Part shown: in pieces, positions 1 through 7,727 of the stretch
Layout of the letters: every line of letters begins with the position of its first letter
Numbering within the stretch: the stretch's first letter is position 1
Source of the DNA: Brenneria izadpanahii
Lineage (GTDB): Bacteria > Pseudomonadota > Gammaproteobacteria > Enterobacterales > Enterobacteriaceae
Length of the DNA: 64,000 bases
Reading direction: 5' to 3'
Assembly: GCF_017569925.1 (NCBI RefSeq)
Contig: NZ_CP050854.1
Location: 4,092,001 to 4,156,000, forward strand
The notes under the pieces: generated by a model
The model's database searches: none
Told to the model about the DNA's origin: nothing
The model's input: the letters and a program-made list of their open reading frames with translations, nothing else
Made by a program: the position numbers and the translations under genes

Positions 1-45
1 GTTGTCAGCGGTGGCCACAGGTTAATTTAAACGAAAAGGCGGTGG

Positions 46-960
46 TTAACTGGCAGTTGCATTTGACGAAAGCGGCACTGAATCCTTGTCTGCGTAGGTC
101 AGGTACACAACCTCACCTTCAGGCTCTATTCGTCCGCCATCAACATGTTCGCCACGGTCGTAACAGTCATAACCACTGCGTTTCGCATCCGGCATAAACC
201 AGGCATGCTCGACCTGGCAACTGAACTGCTCTGATAATATCCCGATAACTTCGCCTGCCGGCGGATACCACGGAGAGTCGAAATGCACCGTTAACGTGTT
301 GATACCGTCACGAACGCAGCCGACGTTATGCCCACATGGCCATTCAACCCCGTACTGGCGGCCGTAAAGCCCGGGCGTTGTCGGCACGTCCCGCAACAGA
401 TCCCCTGAACCATTCAGTTCAGTGGCCAAACGTGTCGGTATCAGCATCAGCATATCGCACGGGGCGGTATACTCAGGCATCATGCCCAGACGTTCCCAGC
501 AATTGCCGGCATCAATGACAGGGCTGACGCCGACGATGCCAAACCAGTCCGCATACTGACGGGTGAGCACATCCGCAATACGATCCTGCGCCATGGCCGG
601 GATGTTTTCCCACTTCACCGCATCGATGCCTGACTGGCGATAGGAACGTTCAATCAGCCGAATGTTCTCTGTCGTTAACGGCACATCCGCTTTCAGCAAC
701 CCAACCCATTGTTCAAAGGCCAGATTCTGCGGCGATGCCACGCCAGGATGCGCCAGTAATCCTGGATAGGGTTCATAGATACCGGGCTTTACCGTCGCCG
801 GCTTCAATATGCCGGCGCAACCTGCCAAAAACAGGCGGCAGCTCTGCAAAATGGCATGACGATAATCAGGCACCACATGGCCATTGGCCCATTTTTGCAC
901 CTCATCCACAAACACGGATTGGCCAGTGATAATCAAACGATTGTTGCACCAGTTCGACAT
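46..960 (-). CDS. DUF1281-family ICE accessory protein
   Basis: This 304-residue protein opens with MSNWCNNRLIITG, the typical start of DUF1281 proteins, a ferredoxin-like-fold family found on conjugative plasmids and ICEs near antirestriction genes. No catalytic residues are known for the family and I cannot assign a function. It is the last gene in the window of a minus-strand operon that includes ArdC and DUF3085 genes. The start at 960 is supported by a GAGGAG ribosome binding site eight bases upstream, which lies inside a stem (968-992), so translation may be controlled. The family call is recognition of the N-terminal signature; the role in early establishment in a recipient is inference from neighbours. 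Confidence 0.8.
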   Translation of the reverse strand: MSNWCNNRLIITGQSVFVDEVQKWANGHVVPDYRHAILQSCRLFLAGCAGILKPATVKPGIYEPYPGLLAHPGVASPQNLAFEQWVGLLKADVPLTTENIRLIERSYRQSGIDAVKWENIPAMAQDRIADVLTRQYADWFGIVGVSPVIDAGNCWERLGMMPEYTAPCDMLMLIPTRLATELNGSGDLLRDVPTTPGLYGRQYGVEWPCGHNVGCVRDGINTLTVHFDSPWYPPAGEVIGILSEQFSCQVEHAWFMPDAKRSGYDCYDRGEHVDGGRIEPEGEVVYLTYADKDSVPLSSNATAS

Positions 961-967
961 GGTAGTT

Positions 968-1031
968 CTCCTCTTCTTTACAAGAAAAAGAGGGAGTTTC
1001 CCCCATAGGGGGAGTGTCTCCCCCCTATGGG
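968..1031 (-). promoter_or_regulatory. Leader hairpins hiding the ribosome binding site of the DUF1281 gene
   Basis: On the minus strand a perfect 11-bp inverted repeat (1002-1012 with 1021-1031) is followed by a second stem (968-977 with 982/983-992). The 3' arm of the second stem is the purine-rich AGAAGAGGAG that contains the Shine-Dalgarno sequence. The same two-part design recurs before the other genes of this operon and before the DUF3577 gene at 36.9 kb. Confidence 0.6.
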
Positions 1032-1078
1032 TCAGGTGTTAAATCATGACAGTCAGGCTGATTACGCCTTCCTCTCTG

Positions 1079-1354
1079 TTAGCTGTATTCCTCTTCCGCC
1101 GCCAGGATAACCTTCAACTCATCGACTTCACGGATATACGGTGATAATGGCTGATAGTCAGTGGAATCAATGCGTTCAAGGTGGTACTTGTCCACCAGGG
1201 TGTTGATCGCCTCAAATGGCCGTATCCCGGCCTCATCTAAAGCAATAACGCAATCGTCTTCACACAGCTCGGTATCGTTTAACGTCAGGCCAAAATATTT
1301 GGCCAGAAGCATGCCGGCAGTGGATTGCCAGATTTGTTGTTCATGATTCATCAT
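1079..1354 (-). CDS. Hypothetical protein downstream of ardC
   Basis: A 91-residue acidic protein that I do not recognise. Its start codon overlaps the stop of the ArdC gene by four bases, so the two are translationally coupled. It lacks a signal peptide or membrane segment. The C-terminus ends in an acidic AAEEEYS tail. Position in the antirestriction operon suggests a role during transfer or establishment, but nothing in the sequence shows it. Confidence 0.65.
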   Translation of the reverse strand: MMNHEQQIWQSTAGMLLAKYFGLTLNDTELCEDDCVIALDEAGIRPFEAINTLVDKYHLERIDSTDYQPLSPYIREVDELKVILAAEEEYS

Positions 1355-2376
1355 GATGCCTCTCTCATGCCGCTCACCGCGGATTCAGTCGACCCCATTT
1401 CTGCTTCGGCCAGAGGCGTTAACAGAAACTCGGATGCCTCCCTTGCCTGTTTGCTGGCACGAAAAATCGCACGTTTATCCTCATGCAGCACCTTAATCCA
1501 GGACTCAAGGTAACTGTCGTGCTGAACATGACCGAAGATCCCCAACTGCGCACATAAAAAAGCGCTGCCCAGCTCGGCCACCAGTTCTTCAAACGCATAA
1601 AGCGGATCGCCGAACCGGCGCGAAGTTAAGGTGATCCCCTCACGATTAAGCCGTTTGGCATGACCGGTACTGTGTACCAGTTCATGCAGCAACGTTGACC
1701 AGTAGTCCGCCTCGGTTCGAAACTGCCGAACCTGCGGCAAAACAATCTGGTCGCGGCCCGGTGAGTAAAACGCCTTGTCCTGGTAAATCCGGTCAAATTG
1801 AACGCCACAGGCTTCAACCATCGTATTAACCTGTTCCTGAACTTTCCCATCAACCCGAGTGACATCCTGTTCCGGAGCATCTGCCGGCGGTTCGCCGACA
1901 ACGCAATCCGGGAGGTCATCACACTGGGCGACGTTAAACAGATACAGGGGTTTCAGCATGGGTATTCGCATTTTCAGCGGGTTCCCGTCGTCGTCCAGTT
2001 GCGGCTTACCGTCGGCATCCTCCACCTGTTTATCCCAGGGTTTGAATACCACGGCCAGTGTCGCTCTCTCGCCTGCGCGTACATGGCCACCGACGGCTTG
2101 CGCCTGTTTGTAGGTTAACCAGCGATTAGCCTCATAGCCCTTCTCTGCTGCAGCTATCCATAACAGCAATACATTGACGCCGCTGTAGAGATAACCGGTC
2201 GTGCCGTTGCACGGCATGGCGGCATGCGAAGAAATGCGGCGCTGATTGGTTCGCCATGGCTTACGCCAGGGCAAGGTTCCATTCTCTATGGCCACAATGA
2301 TTTTGTCCGTCACCTGCTGATACAGATCCGGACGGTCGCCACGAGATTGAGTGAACTGACGTGATGTTTTTTTCAT
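1351..2376 (-). CDS. ardC: ArdC-like antirestriction protein
   Basis: A 341-residue protein with the two-domain ArdC layout. The N-terminal ssDNA-binding ArdC-N domain covers about residues 15-150 (with LPWRKPW and GYLYSGVN motifs). A C-terminal zincin-like metallopeptidase domain carries the zinc motif HELVHSTGH at about residue 215, followed by a second conserved EELVAELGSAFLC segment. ArdC proteins on plasmids protect incoming single-stranded DNA from host restriction. The open frame extends to 2457, but the start at 2376 has an AGGAG site and lies after the leader hairpins, so I use it. Overlap with the next gene indicates coupling. Confidence 0.85.
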   Translation of the reverse strand: MKKTSRQFTQSRGDRPDLYQQVTDKIIVAIENGTLPWRKPWRTNQRRISSHAAMPCNGTTGYLYSGVNVLLLWIAAAEKGYEANRWLTYKQAQAVGGHVRAGERATLAVVFKPWDKQVEDADGKPQLDDDGNPLKMRIPMLKPLYLFNVAQCDDLPDCVVGEPPADAPEQDVTRVDGKVQEQVNTMVEACGVQFDRIYQDKAFYSPGRDQIVLPQVRQFRTEADYWSTLLHELVHSTGHAKRLNREGITLTSRRFGDPLYAFEELVAELGSAFLCAQLGIFGHVQHDSYLESWIKVLHEDKRAIFRASKQAREASEFLLTPLAEAEMGSTESAVSGMREAS

Positions 2377-2431
2377 GGAGTGCTCCTCATAAAAAAAGGC
2401 GCATTCCTCCCCAGGTGGCGAAGAATACGCC
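2377..2431 (-). promoter_or_regulatory. Leader hairpins before ardC
   Basis: A 9-bp stem (2398-2406 with 2423-2431, one G-U pair) is followed by the small palindrome GGAGTGCTCC at 2377-2386, which directly abuts the start codon and includes the Shine-Dalgarno sequence. This is the weakest member of the leader family described for this operon. Confidence 0.45.
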
Positions 2432-2450
2432 CCGGGGGACAGAAAAAGGG

Positions 2451-3053
2451 TTAGCAAGAGGGGTAACGTATCGCCCCTTGCGCGTTGACCGAGTCAATGC
2501 GTTGTTTCAGTAACCTGAAAGCGGCCTGGAACTCTCCCCGATCGCGCGGTTTAGCCCGTTTGCAAGCGGTGTAGCAAGCCGTTCCCAGCAGGTTGATGGC
2601 GCTGTTACGCCAGCGTTTCAGTTCCGATTTACCGACACATGCCGGATAATGGACGTTAGCCTGTTGCAACAGACGCGCCGCCATTCGACGGTAATCGGCA
2701 ACGCATACCCACTCAACAGGAGCAACATGAATGATGAATTCCTCTTTGAGTAAATGTATCCGTAACTGATTGCCTTCAGACAGTATTCGTTCAGCAGCCT
2801 TTGCATCCAGTTTGAGGTGCTCGCAAAAATCATCACCGCCGGCAAATTCACAGGCGGTATCGTACCAGTCCTCATCCTTCTCAGGATGGCAGCCATCCGC
2901 ATAAACCAGATGCTTGATATGACCATCTTTGCGCCACGCTCCCTCCGCCGACATCAGGTAAATCCCCTGATCCTTGACCAGCAACAACTCACACTGGTTA
3001 GCCAAAGTTTCCTCGACGACCGGACGCAATTCCGCAGAGTTAAAATGCAACAT
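2451..3053 (-). CDS. DUF3085-domain protein
   Basis: A 200-residue protein whose N-terminal part (LRPVVEETLANQ, LLLVKDQGIYLMS) matches the DUF3085 pattern found on conjugative elements. The C-terminal half is basic with several cysteines and is not recognised. I chose the start at 3053 rather than 3068 because GAAGGAG lies at the right distance and because the upstream sequence forms a leader hairpin. It sits between a hypothetical gene and ardC in one operon. Function unknown; linkage to antirestriction genes is the only clue. Confidence 0.7.
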   Translation of the reverse strand: MLHFNSAELRPVVEETLANQCELLLVKDQGIYLMSAEGAWRKDGHIKHLVYADGCHPEKDEDWYDTACEFAGGDDFCEHLKLDAKAAERILSEGNQLRIHLLKEEFIIHVAPVEWVCVADYRRMAARLLQQANVHYPACVGKSELKRWRNSAINLLGTACYTACKRAKPRDRGEFQAAFRLLKQRIDSVNAQGAIRYPSC

Positions 3054-3057
3054 GTTT

Positions 3058-3108
3058 GTCTCCTTCAATAACGGAGACAGCTTCCCGGGAAGGAAAGCTC
3101 CCTCCGGG
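3058..3108 (-). promoter_or_regulatory. Leader hairpins hiding the ribosome binding site of the DUF3085 gene
   Basis: GTCTCC and GGAGAC (3058-3063 with 3073-3078) form a 6-bp stem whose 3' arm contains the GAAGGAGA Shine-Dalgarno sequence, just five bases from the ATG. A second GC-rich stem lies upstream (3084-3088 with 3104-3108). Confidence 0.6.
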
Positions 3109-3158
3109 GATTAACGCCTTAAAGGCGCAGGGTTGTTTAGCTCAAAGCCGTAAAGTCA

Positions 3159-3791
3159 TCAGTATTCGTAAAAATTTTCCGCTTTTAGTTGATACAAACG
3201 ATGTTCGGTTTCAGTCAGGATCCGCCAATCGTCTTTATTCAGAGAACGCTTCGGATCGGACAGAAAAGTAAGTAAAAGCTCGTCTACAGAGCCCGCCATC
3301 ACTGTCACGGAAGACGGTGAAAGCGGAGCCGATAACACTGGCCAGCCCAGATTCCGGTTCAGCCAACGTAACGGCATAGACCAACTGGCTTCGCCGGCAG
3401 AGGAATGCACCCGAAAATTATTTCGGCAGAGACTGTGCAACAGCACCATGACAAGCCGACTAAAAAAATCATAGGGTTGATGCTGCGGGGTAAATTCCTG
3501 AACGCAAAGTGTGTTGTTGCTACGTATACGTTCGACAGTAATGACATCCGGTCGGTGTTCAGCATCAGTTTCGCCTGAAAAGACCAGAACGCCAGCGTCA
3601 GGGAACAGACCAGAGGCATCAGTCAGTACCCTGTGCTGCCCATCATACGGACGCAAAACAGAGGGTAATTTCCAAAATGTATCCGTCACTGCCAGCACAA
3701 AACTTTGCCAGTCGTGAGGGGCAATAGTATTCACCTGTTCAATGGTGTAAGTAATGGGTTCAACCGTGGGGGTGAAAGATAACGCGCTCAT
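3159..3791 (-). CDS. Hypothetical protein of the antirestriction operon
   Basis: A 210-residue protein that I do not recognise. There is no signal peptide or clear membrane helix; a short hydrophobic stretch LVMVLLHSLC lies near residue 120. A GGAGG ribosome binding site is found nine bases before the ATG at 3791 and can pair with an upstream hairpin arm. It is the second gene after the promoter module at 4.8 kb, in the same direction as DUF3085 and ardC. No function assigned. Confidence 0.65.
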   Translation of the reverse strand: MSALSFTPTVEPITYTIEQVNTIAPHDWQSFVLAVTDTFWKLPSVLRPYDGQHRVLTDASGLFPDAGVLVFSGETDAEHRPDVITVERIRSNNTLCVQEFTPQHQPYDFFSRLVMVLLHSLCRNNFRVHSSAGEASWSMPLRWLNRNLGWPVLSAPLSPSSVTVMAGSVDELLLTFLSDPKRSLNKDDWRILTETEHRLYQLKAENFYEY

Positions 3792-3855
3792 GAATAAATC
3801 CTCCAGGAAGAAATGAAGGGGGGATTTATCCCCCGGACGGGAATAAATCCCCGTC
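3792..3855 (-). promoter_or_regulatory. Leader with alternative hairpins at the ribosome binding site
   Basis: Two hairpins (3818-3834 and 3836-3855) precede the gene starting at 3791. The AUAAAUCCCCC arm of the nearer hairpin can alternatively pair with the Shine-Dalgarno segment GGAGGAUUUAU (3794-3804), 10 of 11 positions, giving two mutually exclusive folds. The loop of the far hairpin repeats the ribosome-binding-site spacer (GGGGATTTATTCCC compared with GGAGGATTTATTC). Confidence 0.55.
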
Positions 3856-3885
3856 TGGGTCAGTCGTTACAGAAAACCAAACGCT

Positions 3886-4236
3886 TTAATGGTAACGATA
3901 ACGAAGTGAAGCAAGATGTTCGGCCAGAATAATTGCCGCCGCCATTGCCTCCCTTTGAGTTCGAAATTCGACTGAAGCCATTCCTGCTGTCAACGGTCGG
4001 ATAGAAAAGCTGTACTTCCCGGCATAGAATCCGGAACGAGAGATGATTGACGCCCCCCAACCACCAGATGGCAGTGGGAAAGCTCTGGCCCTAAAGCTCA
4101 GGTCTCCCATAGCGGTATGTTTCCACTCACCTTCAATTACTCCTTCCAGAACCGGATTTATTCGGTACCAAAGCGAACGCAATTTTTCGGTGACACGAAA
4201 AGTTGGACGCAAGTAACGCAGTGAAAAGGTATGCAT
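3886..4236 (-). CDS. Hypothetical protein, first gene after promoter module A
   Basis: A 116-residue basic protein (many Arg, few Lys) that I do not recognise. It has no membrane segment. The C-terminal half has an alanine-rich helix (REAMAAAIILAEHLASLRYRY). It is the promoter-proximal gene of the minus-strand operon that runs through DUF3085, ardC and DUF1281. The start at 4236 has an AGGAG site partly inside an 8-bp stem that abuts the ATG. Confidence 0.65.
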   Translation of the reverse strand: MHTFSLRYLRPTFRVTEKLRSLWYRINPVLEGVIEGEWKHTAMGDLSFRARAFPLPSGGWGASIISRSGFYAGKYSFSIRPLTAGMASVEFRTQREAMAAAIILAEHLASLRYRYH

Positions 4237-4293
4237 GGTGTTTCTCCTGTAAAAACGGGAAACACCCGTCCCATCGGGAAGGTATTTCCCGAT
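4237..4293 (-). promoter_or_regulatory. Leader hairpins occluding the translation start at 4236
   Basis: A perfect 8-bp stem GGTGTTTC/GAAACACC (4237-4244 with 4259-4266) ends exactly at the ATG and encloses most of the AGGAG site in its loop. Upstream lies another perfect 8-bp hairpin (4273-4280 with 4286-4293, ATCGGGAA/TTCCCGAT). Confidence 0.6.
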
Positions 4294-4579
4294 AGGTAAA
4301 CCAACTGCAAAGCAGACTGGCTGACGGTGATTAGTCGTCCATATCCATTGAATGGACGAACTCAGGGTTTTTCAGACTCAGAAGCCGAACGCCGCAATGG
4401 CTTCGTCGCCCTCGCCGTTTCGACTCAGTTCTCAAGTTTCTGATGGTAGTACATGAGTTAGGACATGCAATCGTCTCCAAAAACCAGGAGAAACTACTGT
4501 CCTGCAGGGATTGGATTATCCCTGGGGATTGGATAATGTAAACAGCCTTAATCATCATAAGATGATATCTACTCTCAAA
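4294..4579. other. Untranslated stretch between module A and the first operon gene
   Basis: About 290 bases. An 88-codon frame on the minus strand (4331-4597) runs through it and into module A, has no convincing ribosome binding site and looks compositionally poor as a protein, so I treat the stretch as transcribed leader. Nothing else is recognised. Confidence 0.35.
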
Positions 4580-4807
4580 GGCGGGCAGATGTACCACACC
4601 AAAAACGGCGTGCTCCCTCTCAGGCTACGGAAGCGTTTTTTTGCCATCACCCGAAGGCGATCCTCACAGATGGCCAGGTCATTGGTGGCTGTCTTTTGAC
4701 AGCAGGGTCACCCGAAAGCGCTCATCACAGACCCACTGAGCATTGGTGGTTGTCCGAAGACAACGAGTAAGCAACTTTATTTTTGAATCCTCAAGCCGAT
4801 ATGTCAA
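4580..4807 (-). ncRNA. Module A: structured repeat with its own promoter
   Basis: On the minus strand, TTGACA (4802-4807), a 17-base spacer and AAAAAT (4779-4784) resemble a sigma70 promoter. Downstream come a hairpin (4750-4764), a bulged hairpin with UUCG loop (4705-4734), a second hairpin (4688-4703), a second bulged hairpin (4643-4674) and a terminal hairpin near 4590-4615. Each bulged hairpin has an outer stem whose sequence differs but pairs (GGGU/ACCC; GCCAU/AUGGC), a conserved 10-base one-sided bulge (CUGUGAnnAn type), and an inner CGCY-UUCG-GGUG stem. Modules B (6.9 kb) and C (37.1 kb) have the same layout. It may be an RNA, a structured leader, or a single-stranded-DNA promoter active during conjugation. 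Confidence 0.6.
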
Positions 4808-4952
4808 GCCTATTTATCGACAAGTTGAAAAAATTATAAGCCGCAGCCCTGAGTGAGCTGCGGCGAAAGGTTTAAAAATACGTTAGTAACATCCGGTGCG
4901 GGATACATACAGTTGCAGCCCGTCGCTCTGAACGATTTTATTTATTATTTGT

Positions 4953-5108
4953 TTATTTTATAAAGAAAATATACGAAACCAGTGAAAATATTATTGAGCT
5001 AAAGAACCATGATTTAGGGTTAAAATATTGCGGGTATATTATGTAGTTCAATAAAAACAAACAGATATATGCAATTAAACTTATAATCATAGGTATTATT
5101 TTCATTAT
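4953..5108 (-). CDS. Possible small membrane protein
   Basis: A very AT-rich frame encoding about 51 residues from the ATG at 5108, with two hydrophobic segments (IIPMIISLIAYICLFLLNYI and SSIIFSLVSYIFF) and a GAAGGA-like ribosome binding site. No family is recognised. AT-rich intergenic DNA can produce such frames by chance, so this is tentative. Confidence 0.3.
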   Translation of the reverse strand: MMKIIPMIISLIAYICLFLLNYIIYPQYFNPKSWFFSSIIFSLVSYIFFIK

Positions 5109-5266
5109 TCCTTCACCTTTTCCTGTAAGTTTATTCATTGTCCGATAATATATTTTCTTGTTAAGCGCTAAAATTCCTCAGGACGCTGGCGCCGCCTCCG
5201 ACCACAACGCCTCATAGGCGGGGTTGGCACTGCCCCCCAGAGATGTCGCAGCGACGGCCGAAACTA

Positions 5267-6157
5267 TCATTCATCCAGTCCATCTTTTAAATACACCTGT
5301 TTTATATACCGACCACGACCATCTCCGTGTCCTAAGTCCATCGAGACTAATGCTTCAGCTTCAACCTTACTCATCCCATTTTCAACATGAAAACTAACAG
5401 CATCACGTGAATAAGCGTAACGTAAACTATGAGGCGCATCTTTACCGACCATTCCCGCCTCACGAACGATATTTCTGTAACGCTCAATTGCGGTATGTAA
5501 AGATGGCTTGTCAATCAACTTTCCGTTGTTTTCTCCACTGTGCTTTATTGCTGCATCTAAAATGGATAAGACTTTTTCTCTATTATAAACGGTTGTTTCC
5601 CGTGGACGTCCACCTTTTGTTCCGAAAATAACGCGCACACGTTCATTCCCATTAATCAAAGCCTGCTTCCACGTTTTTAACGATTTTGCCGACTGAACGG
5701 CTTCTTCGGTTCTCAAACCTAAATAACGAGACAATTGAACAGCCAGCGCTACACCCTCGTCTTTTTTTAATGAGTGGTTTATGACTGCTGCTAATTTTTC
5801 ATCCGTTATTGGTGCTTTTGTTCCATCTCGGTTAGCCCCTGAAATACCCAATGCCTGGTTACTCAGTTTTTCATGATTTGGGTCAGCTAACTTATTTCTA
5901 CCTGCTGCAGTCATGATTGAACGCACAGCTGACATTTCATTTTGTAACGTACGACACGATATATTCTCAGCCTGACGGCTATGAATATATTTCTCTATGT
6001 GAGACGTCTTAATGTGTTTTACATCCCTGATCTGAATATTTAACTTCGCCAAGCGCTCAGAAAAACGGTCGGCAATTCTGGAACGGTCAGCTACGGTTTT
6101 AAAACTTCCTCGCCCTTGGCGGGCGAGAGTCACTAGCTGCTTGCTGAGTTTAGACAT
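5267..6157 (-). CDS. Tyrosine recombinase, Integrase_1-like family (ICE copy)
   Basis: A 296-residue protein with an N-terminal SAM-like core-binding region (about 1-110) and a catalytic domain. Catalytic motifs are visible in order: Arg in GLRTEEA, Lys in GTKGGRPRET, His-x-x-Arg in PHSLRYAYS, His in LGHGDGRGR and a Tyr in the IKQVYL tail. It is close along its whole length to the recombinase at 54,028-54,900 on the neighbouring island. It is not the P4-type integrase that sets element ends, and its role is unknown. An inverted repeat (6585-6628) and module B lie upstream. The start at 6157 has a GGGAGATG site. Confidence 0.75.
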   Translation of the reverse strand: MSKLSKQLVTLARQGRGSFKTVADRSRIADRFSERLAKLNIQIRDVKHIKTSHIEKYIHSRQAENISCRTLQNEMSAVRSIMTAAGRNKLADPNHEKLSNQALGISGANRDGTKAPITDEKLAAVINHSLKKDEGVALAVQLSRYLGLRTEEAVQSAKSLKTWKQALINGNERVRVIFGTKGGRPRETTVYNREKVLSILDAAIKHSGENNGKLIDKPSLHTAIERYRNIVREAGMVGKDAPHSLRYAYSRDAVSFHVENGMSKVEAEALVSMDLGHGDGRGRYIKQVYLKDGLDE

Positions 6158-6584
6158 CGTTTCATCTCCCACGGCATACACAAACCTCTACTTTTCACCA
6201 AAGCAGACGGATCTGTATCCCGATAATTTCAACCCCGACGACACGGTTACTTTTGCGCTTCCAGCGTCTCGACTGGCATCTGTGCATCGGGGCGGCGAAA
6301 TGTTGAGTTATTTCGAGGCTCCCCAGGTCTCTGACCTGTTCGCTGTTTTCACAGGGCTGACTGTCGTCAGACTGCCTCCACACACTACTGTTCGTAGTGT
6401 CGCCATCGATACCGAGTCGATTTCCTCCTTATAGGTAATGAAACGTTCAAAACGGTTAGTCCCGTCGTAGTTACGTTGAAGTGAATGTAAGTTTAAGACC
6501 GTACTGACACGGACTACGTGTTGGTCAGATGGTACTAAAACGTTGAAAACCACGTCGTGCGTGGGTTGAGACGTTGTGCGCTAC
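6158..6584. other. Long untranslated stretch upstream of the ICE recombinase
   Basis: About 430 bases with no frame I can support on either strand. Frames here are short, overlap in both directions and lack ribosome binding sites. Several CGT/ACG-rich short repeats are present, but I see no defined element until the inverted repeat at 6585. Confidence 0.3.
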
Positions 6585-6628
6585 GCGCGTCACTTGGTAG
6601 TGTCTTCGCCACTTCACAAGTGACGCGC
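6585..6628. repeat. Inverted repeat GCGCGTCACTTG / CAAGTGACGCGC
   Basis: Perfect 12-bp arms (6585-6596 and 6617-6628) with a 20-base spacer that holds a smaller AGTG/CACT pair. The core GCGTCACTT half-site is shared with the inverted repeat at 55,220-55,259, which likewise lies a few hundred bases upstream of the other recombinase of the same family. Candidate recombination core site or operator. Confidence 0.55.
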
Positions 6629-6889
6629 GTTCCTCTGCTCCCAATGGGACTCACGTAAGCAGCCAAATGTACCAATTGGCTTTATACGTTCGTTCAAAGG
6701 TTGCATCGTCAGCAACACGTCATTAAGGCTTTAATAGCTTTAAAGAAGTAAGCGATATCAGTCGGTTGTATCCGACTTATCCAGGCAGAGATGCCTAATG
6801 TGGAAATGTGCCTGGCTAGCGAACACCGCGGCATTGGTGGACTTTTCAGCAGCCTTCACCGCTCCGAATACTACGTTGAATGAGCGATA

Positions 6890-7129
6890 TCTGCTCCCAA
6901 AGGCGGGCAGATGTACCACACCGAAAACGGTGTGCTTCCTCTCAGGCTACGGAAGCGTTCTTTTGCCATCACCCAAAGGCGATCCTCACAGATGGCCAGA
7001 TCATTGGTGGCTGTCTTTTGACAGCGGGGCCACCCGAAGGCGCTCATCACAGACCCACTGAGCATTGGTGGTCGTCCTGGGACGACAGTACAACTCGGTA
7101 ATCCTAGCAATCTGAACAAACCACGTCAA
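6890..7129 (-). ncRNA. Module B: structured repeat with its own promoter
   Basis: Second copy of the module at 4.6 kb, strongly similar through about 190 bases. On the minus strand the promoter-like boxes are TTGACG (7124-7129) and TAGGAT (7101-7106), again 17 bases apart. Structured parts are a hairpin (7071-7086), bulged UUCG hairpin (7027-7056), hairpin near 7010-7025, bulged hairpin with a UUUG loop (6965-6996) and a perfect 7-bp terminal hairpin CACACCG/CGGTGTG near 6910-6930, where module A has a compensated variant. It is upstream of the ICE recombinase gene, separated by about 730 bases. Confidence 0.6.
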
Positions 7130-7392
7130 ACATAGGAGTAGACATTTTTCTGTTATTTGATAACGTTTCCCTCGGATATAAGTACCATAAAGTGAGTGAT
7201 ATGTTTTCTCTAATAAATAAAGTTAGCATTGTTATTTAGGGAGTAGAGCGCCAGCCTCACTCTTTAAATTTTTCCAAATAGAACGTTGCGATAAGATATA
7301 TTAAGGAATTAATGGACAAAAACACAAGTAAAAATGACGCTATAAAACATCTGGCATCAGAGTTTTCAGATTAATGAACAATCACGATTTAA
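7130..7392. other. AT-rich spacer with a possible gene remnant
   Basis: About 260 bases. A 20-codon frame starting at 7312 (plus strand) follows a TTAAGGAATTA ribosome binding site and may be the N-terminal scrap of a gene cut by the IS630 copy that begins at 7393. Otherwise nothing is recognised. Confidence 0.25.
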
Positions 7393-7597
7393 ATGGCAAT
7401 GAGCCGTCTGGCATGGTTTTTATCACGGTTTGCTGGGCTTCTTTTCTCATCAGACGTCTTTCTTCATCAGCGATAAATGCTATGATCGGCATAACTCAGT
7501 CCGGTTAGTGATGTGGGATATTTGGCGAGTGATTAGATCACTTAAATCGGACTGAGTTCCCTTCGAGTGATCTAATATTTTTCGAAGTTATTTAGCG
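7393..7597 (-). mobile_element. IS630-family end fragment (copy 1)
   Basis: This segment matches 11,568-11,773 with only scattered differences, in the same orientation. It holds the transposase start codon region and the palindrome ACTCAGTCCGGTT upstream of it, but only the first few dozen codons. It forms the left member of a direct repeat that brackets the biosynthetic pair at 7.7-10.4 kb. Confidence 0.7.
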
Positions 7598-7614
7598 TTT
7601 TCAATAAATCACGC

Positions 7615-7620
7615 TATAAT
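7615..7620 (+). promoter_or_regulatory. Candidate -10 box for the biosynthetic pair
   Basis: TATAAT begins 18 bases after the end of the IS630 fragment. The segment 17 bases upstream (TTAGCG, 7592-7597) is a weak -35 and belongs to the IS end, so a hybrid promoter is possible. Confidence 0.3.
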
Positions 7621-7727
7621 TATATAGATGGAAAGTAATATTCTCGATCTTTAGAACGTTAAAGGGTAAGAATTATTTTCCTATATCAAGTGTTCTTTAA
7701 GTATTTACGCTTTATTAGGAAGGTTTT

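Noticed and set aside
4331..4597. An 88-codon minus-strand frame between module A and the first operon gene
   Set aside because: It runs into the structured module, lacks a ribosome binding site and has no recognisable composition or family.
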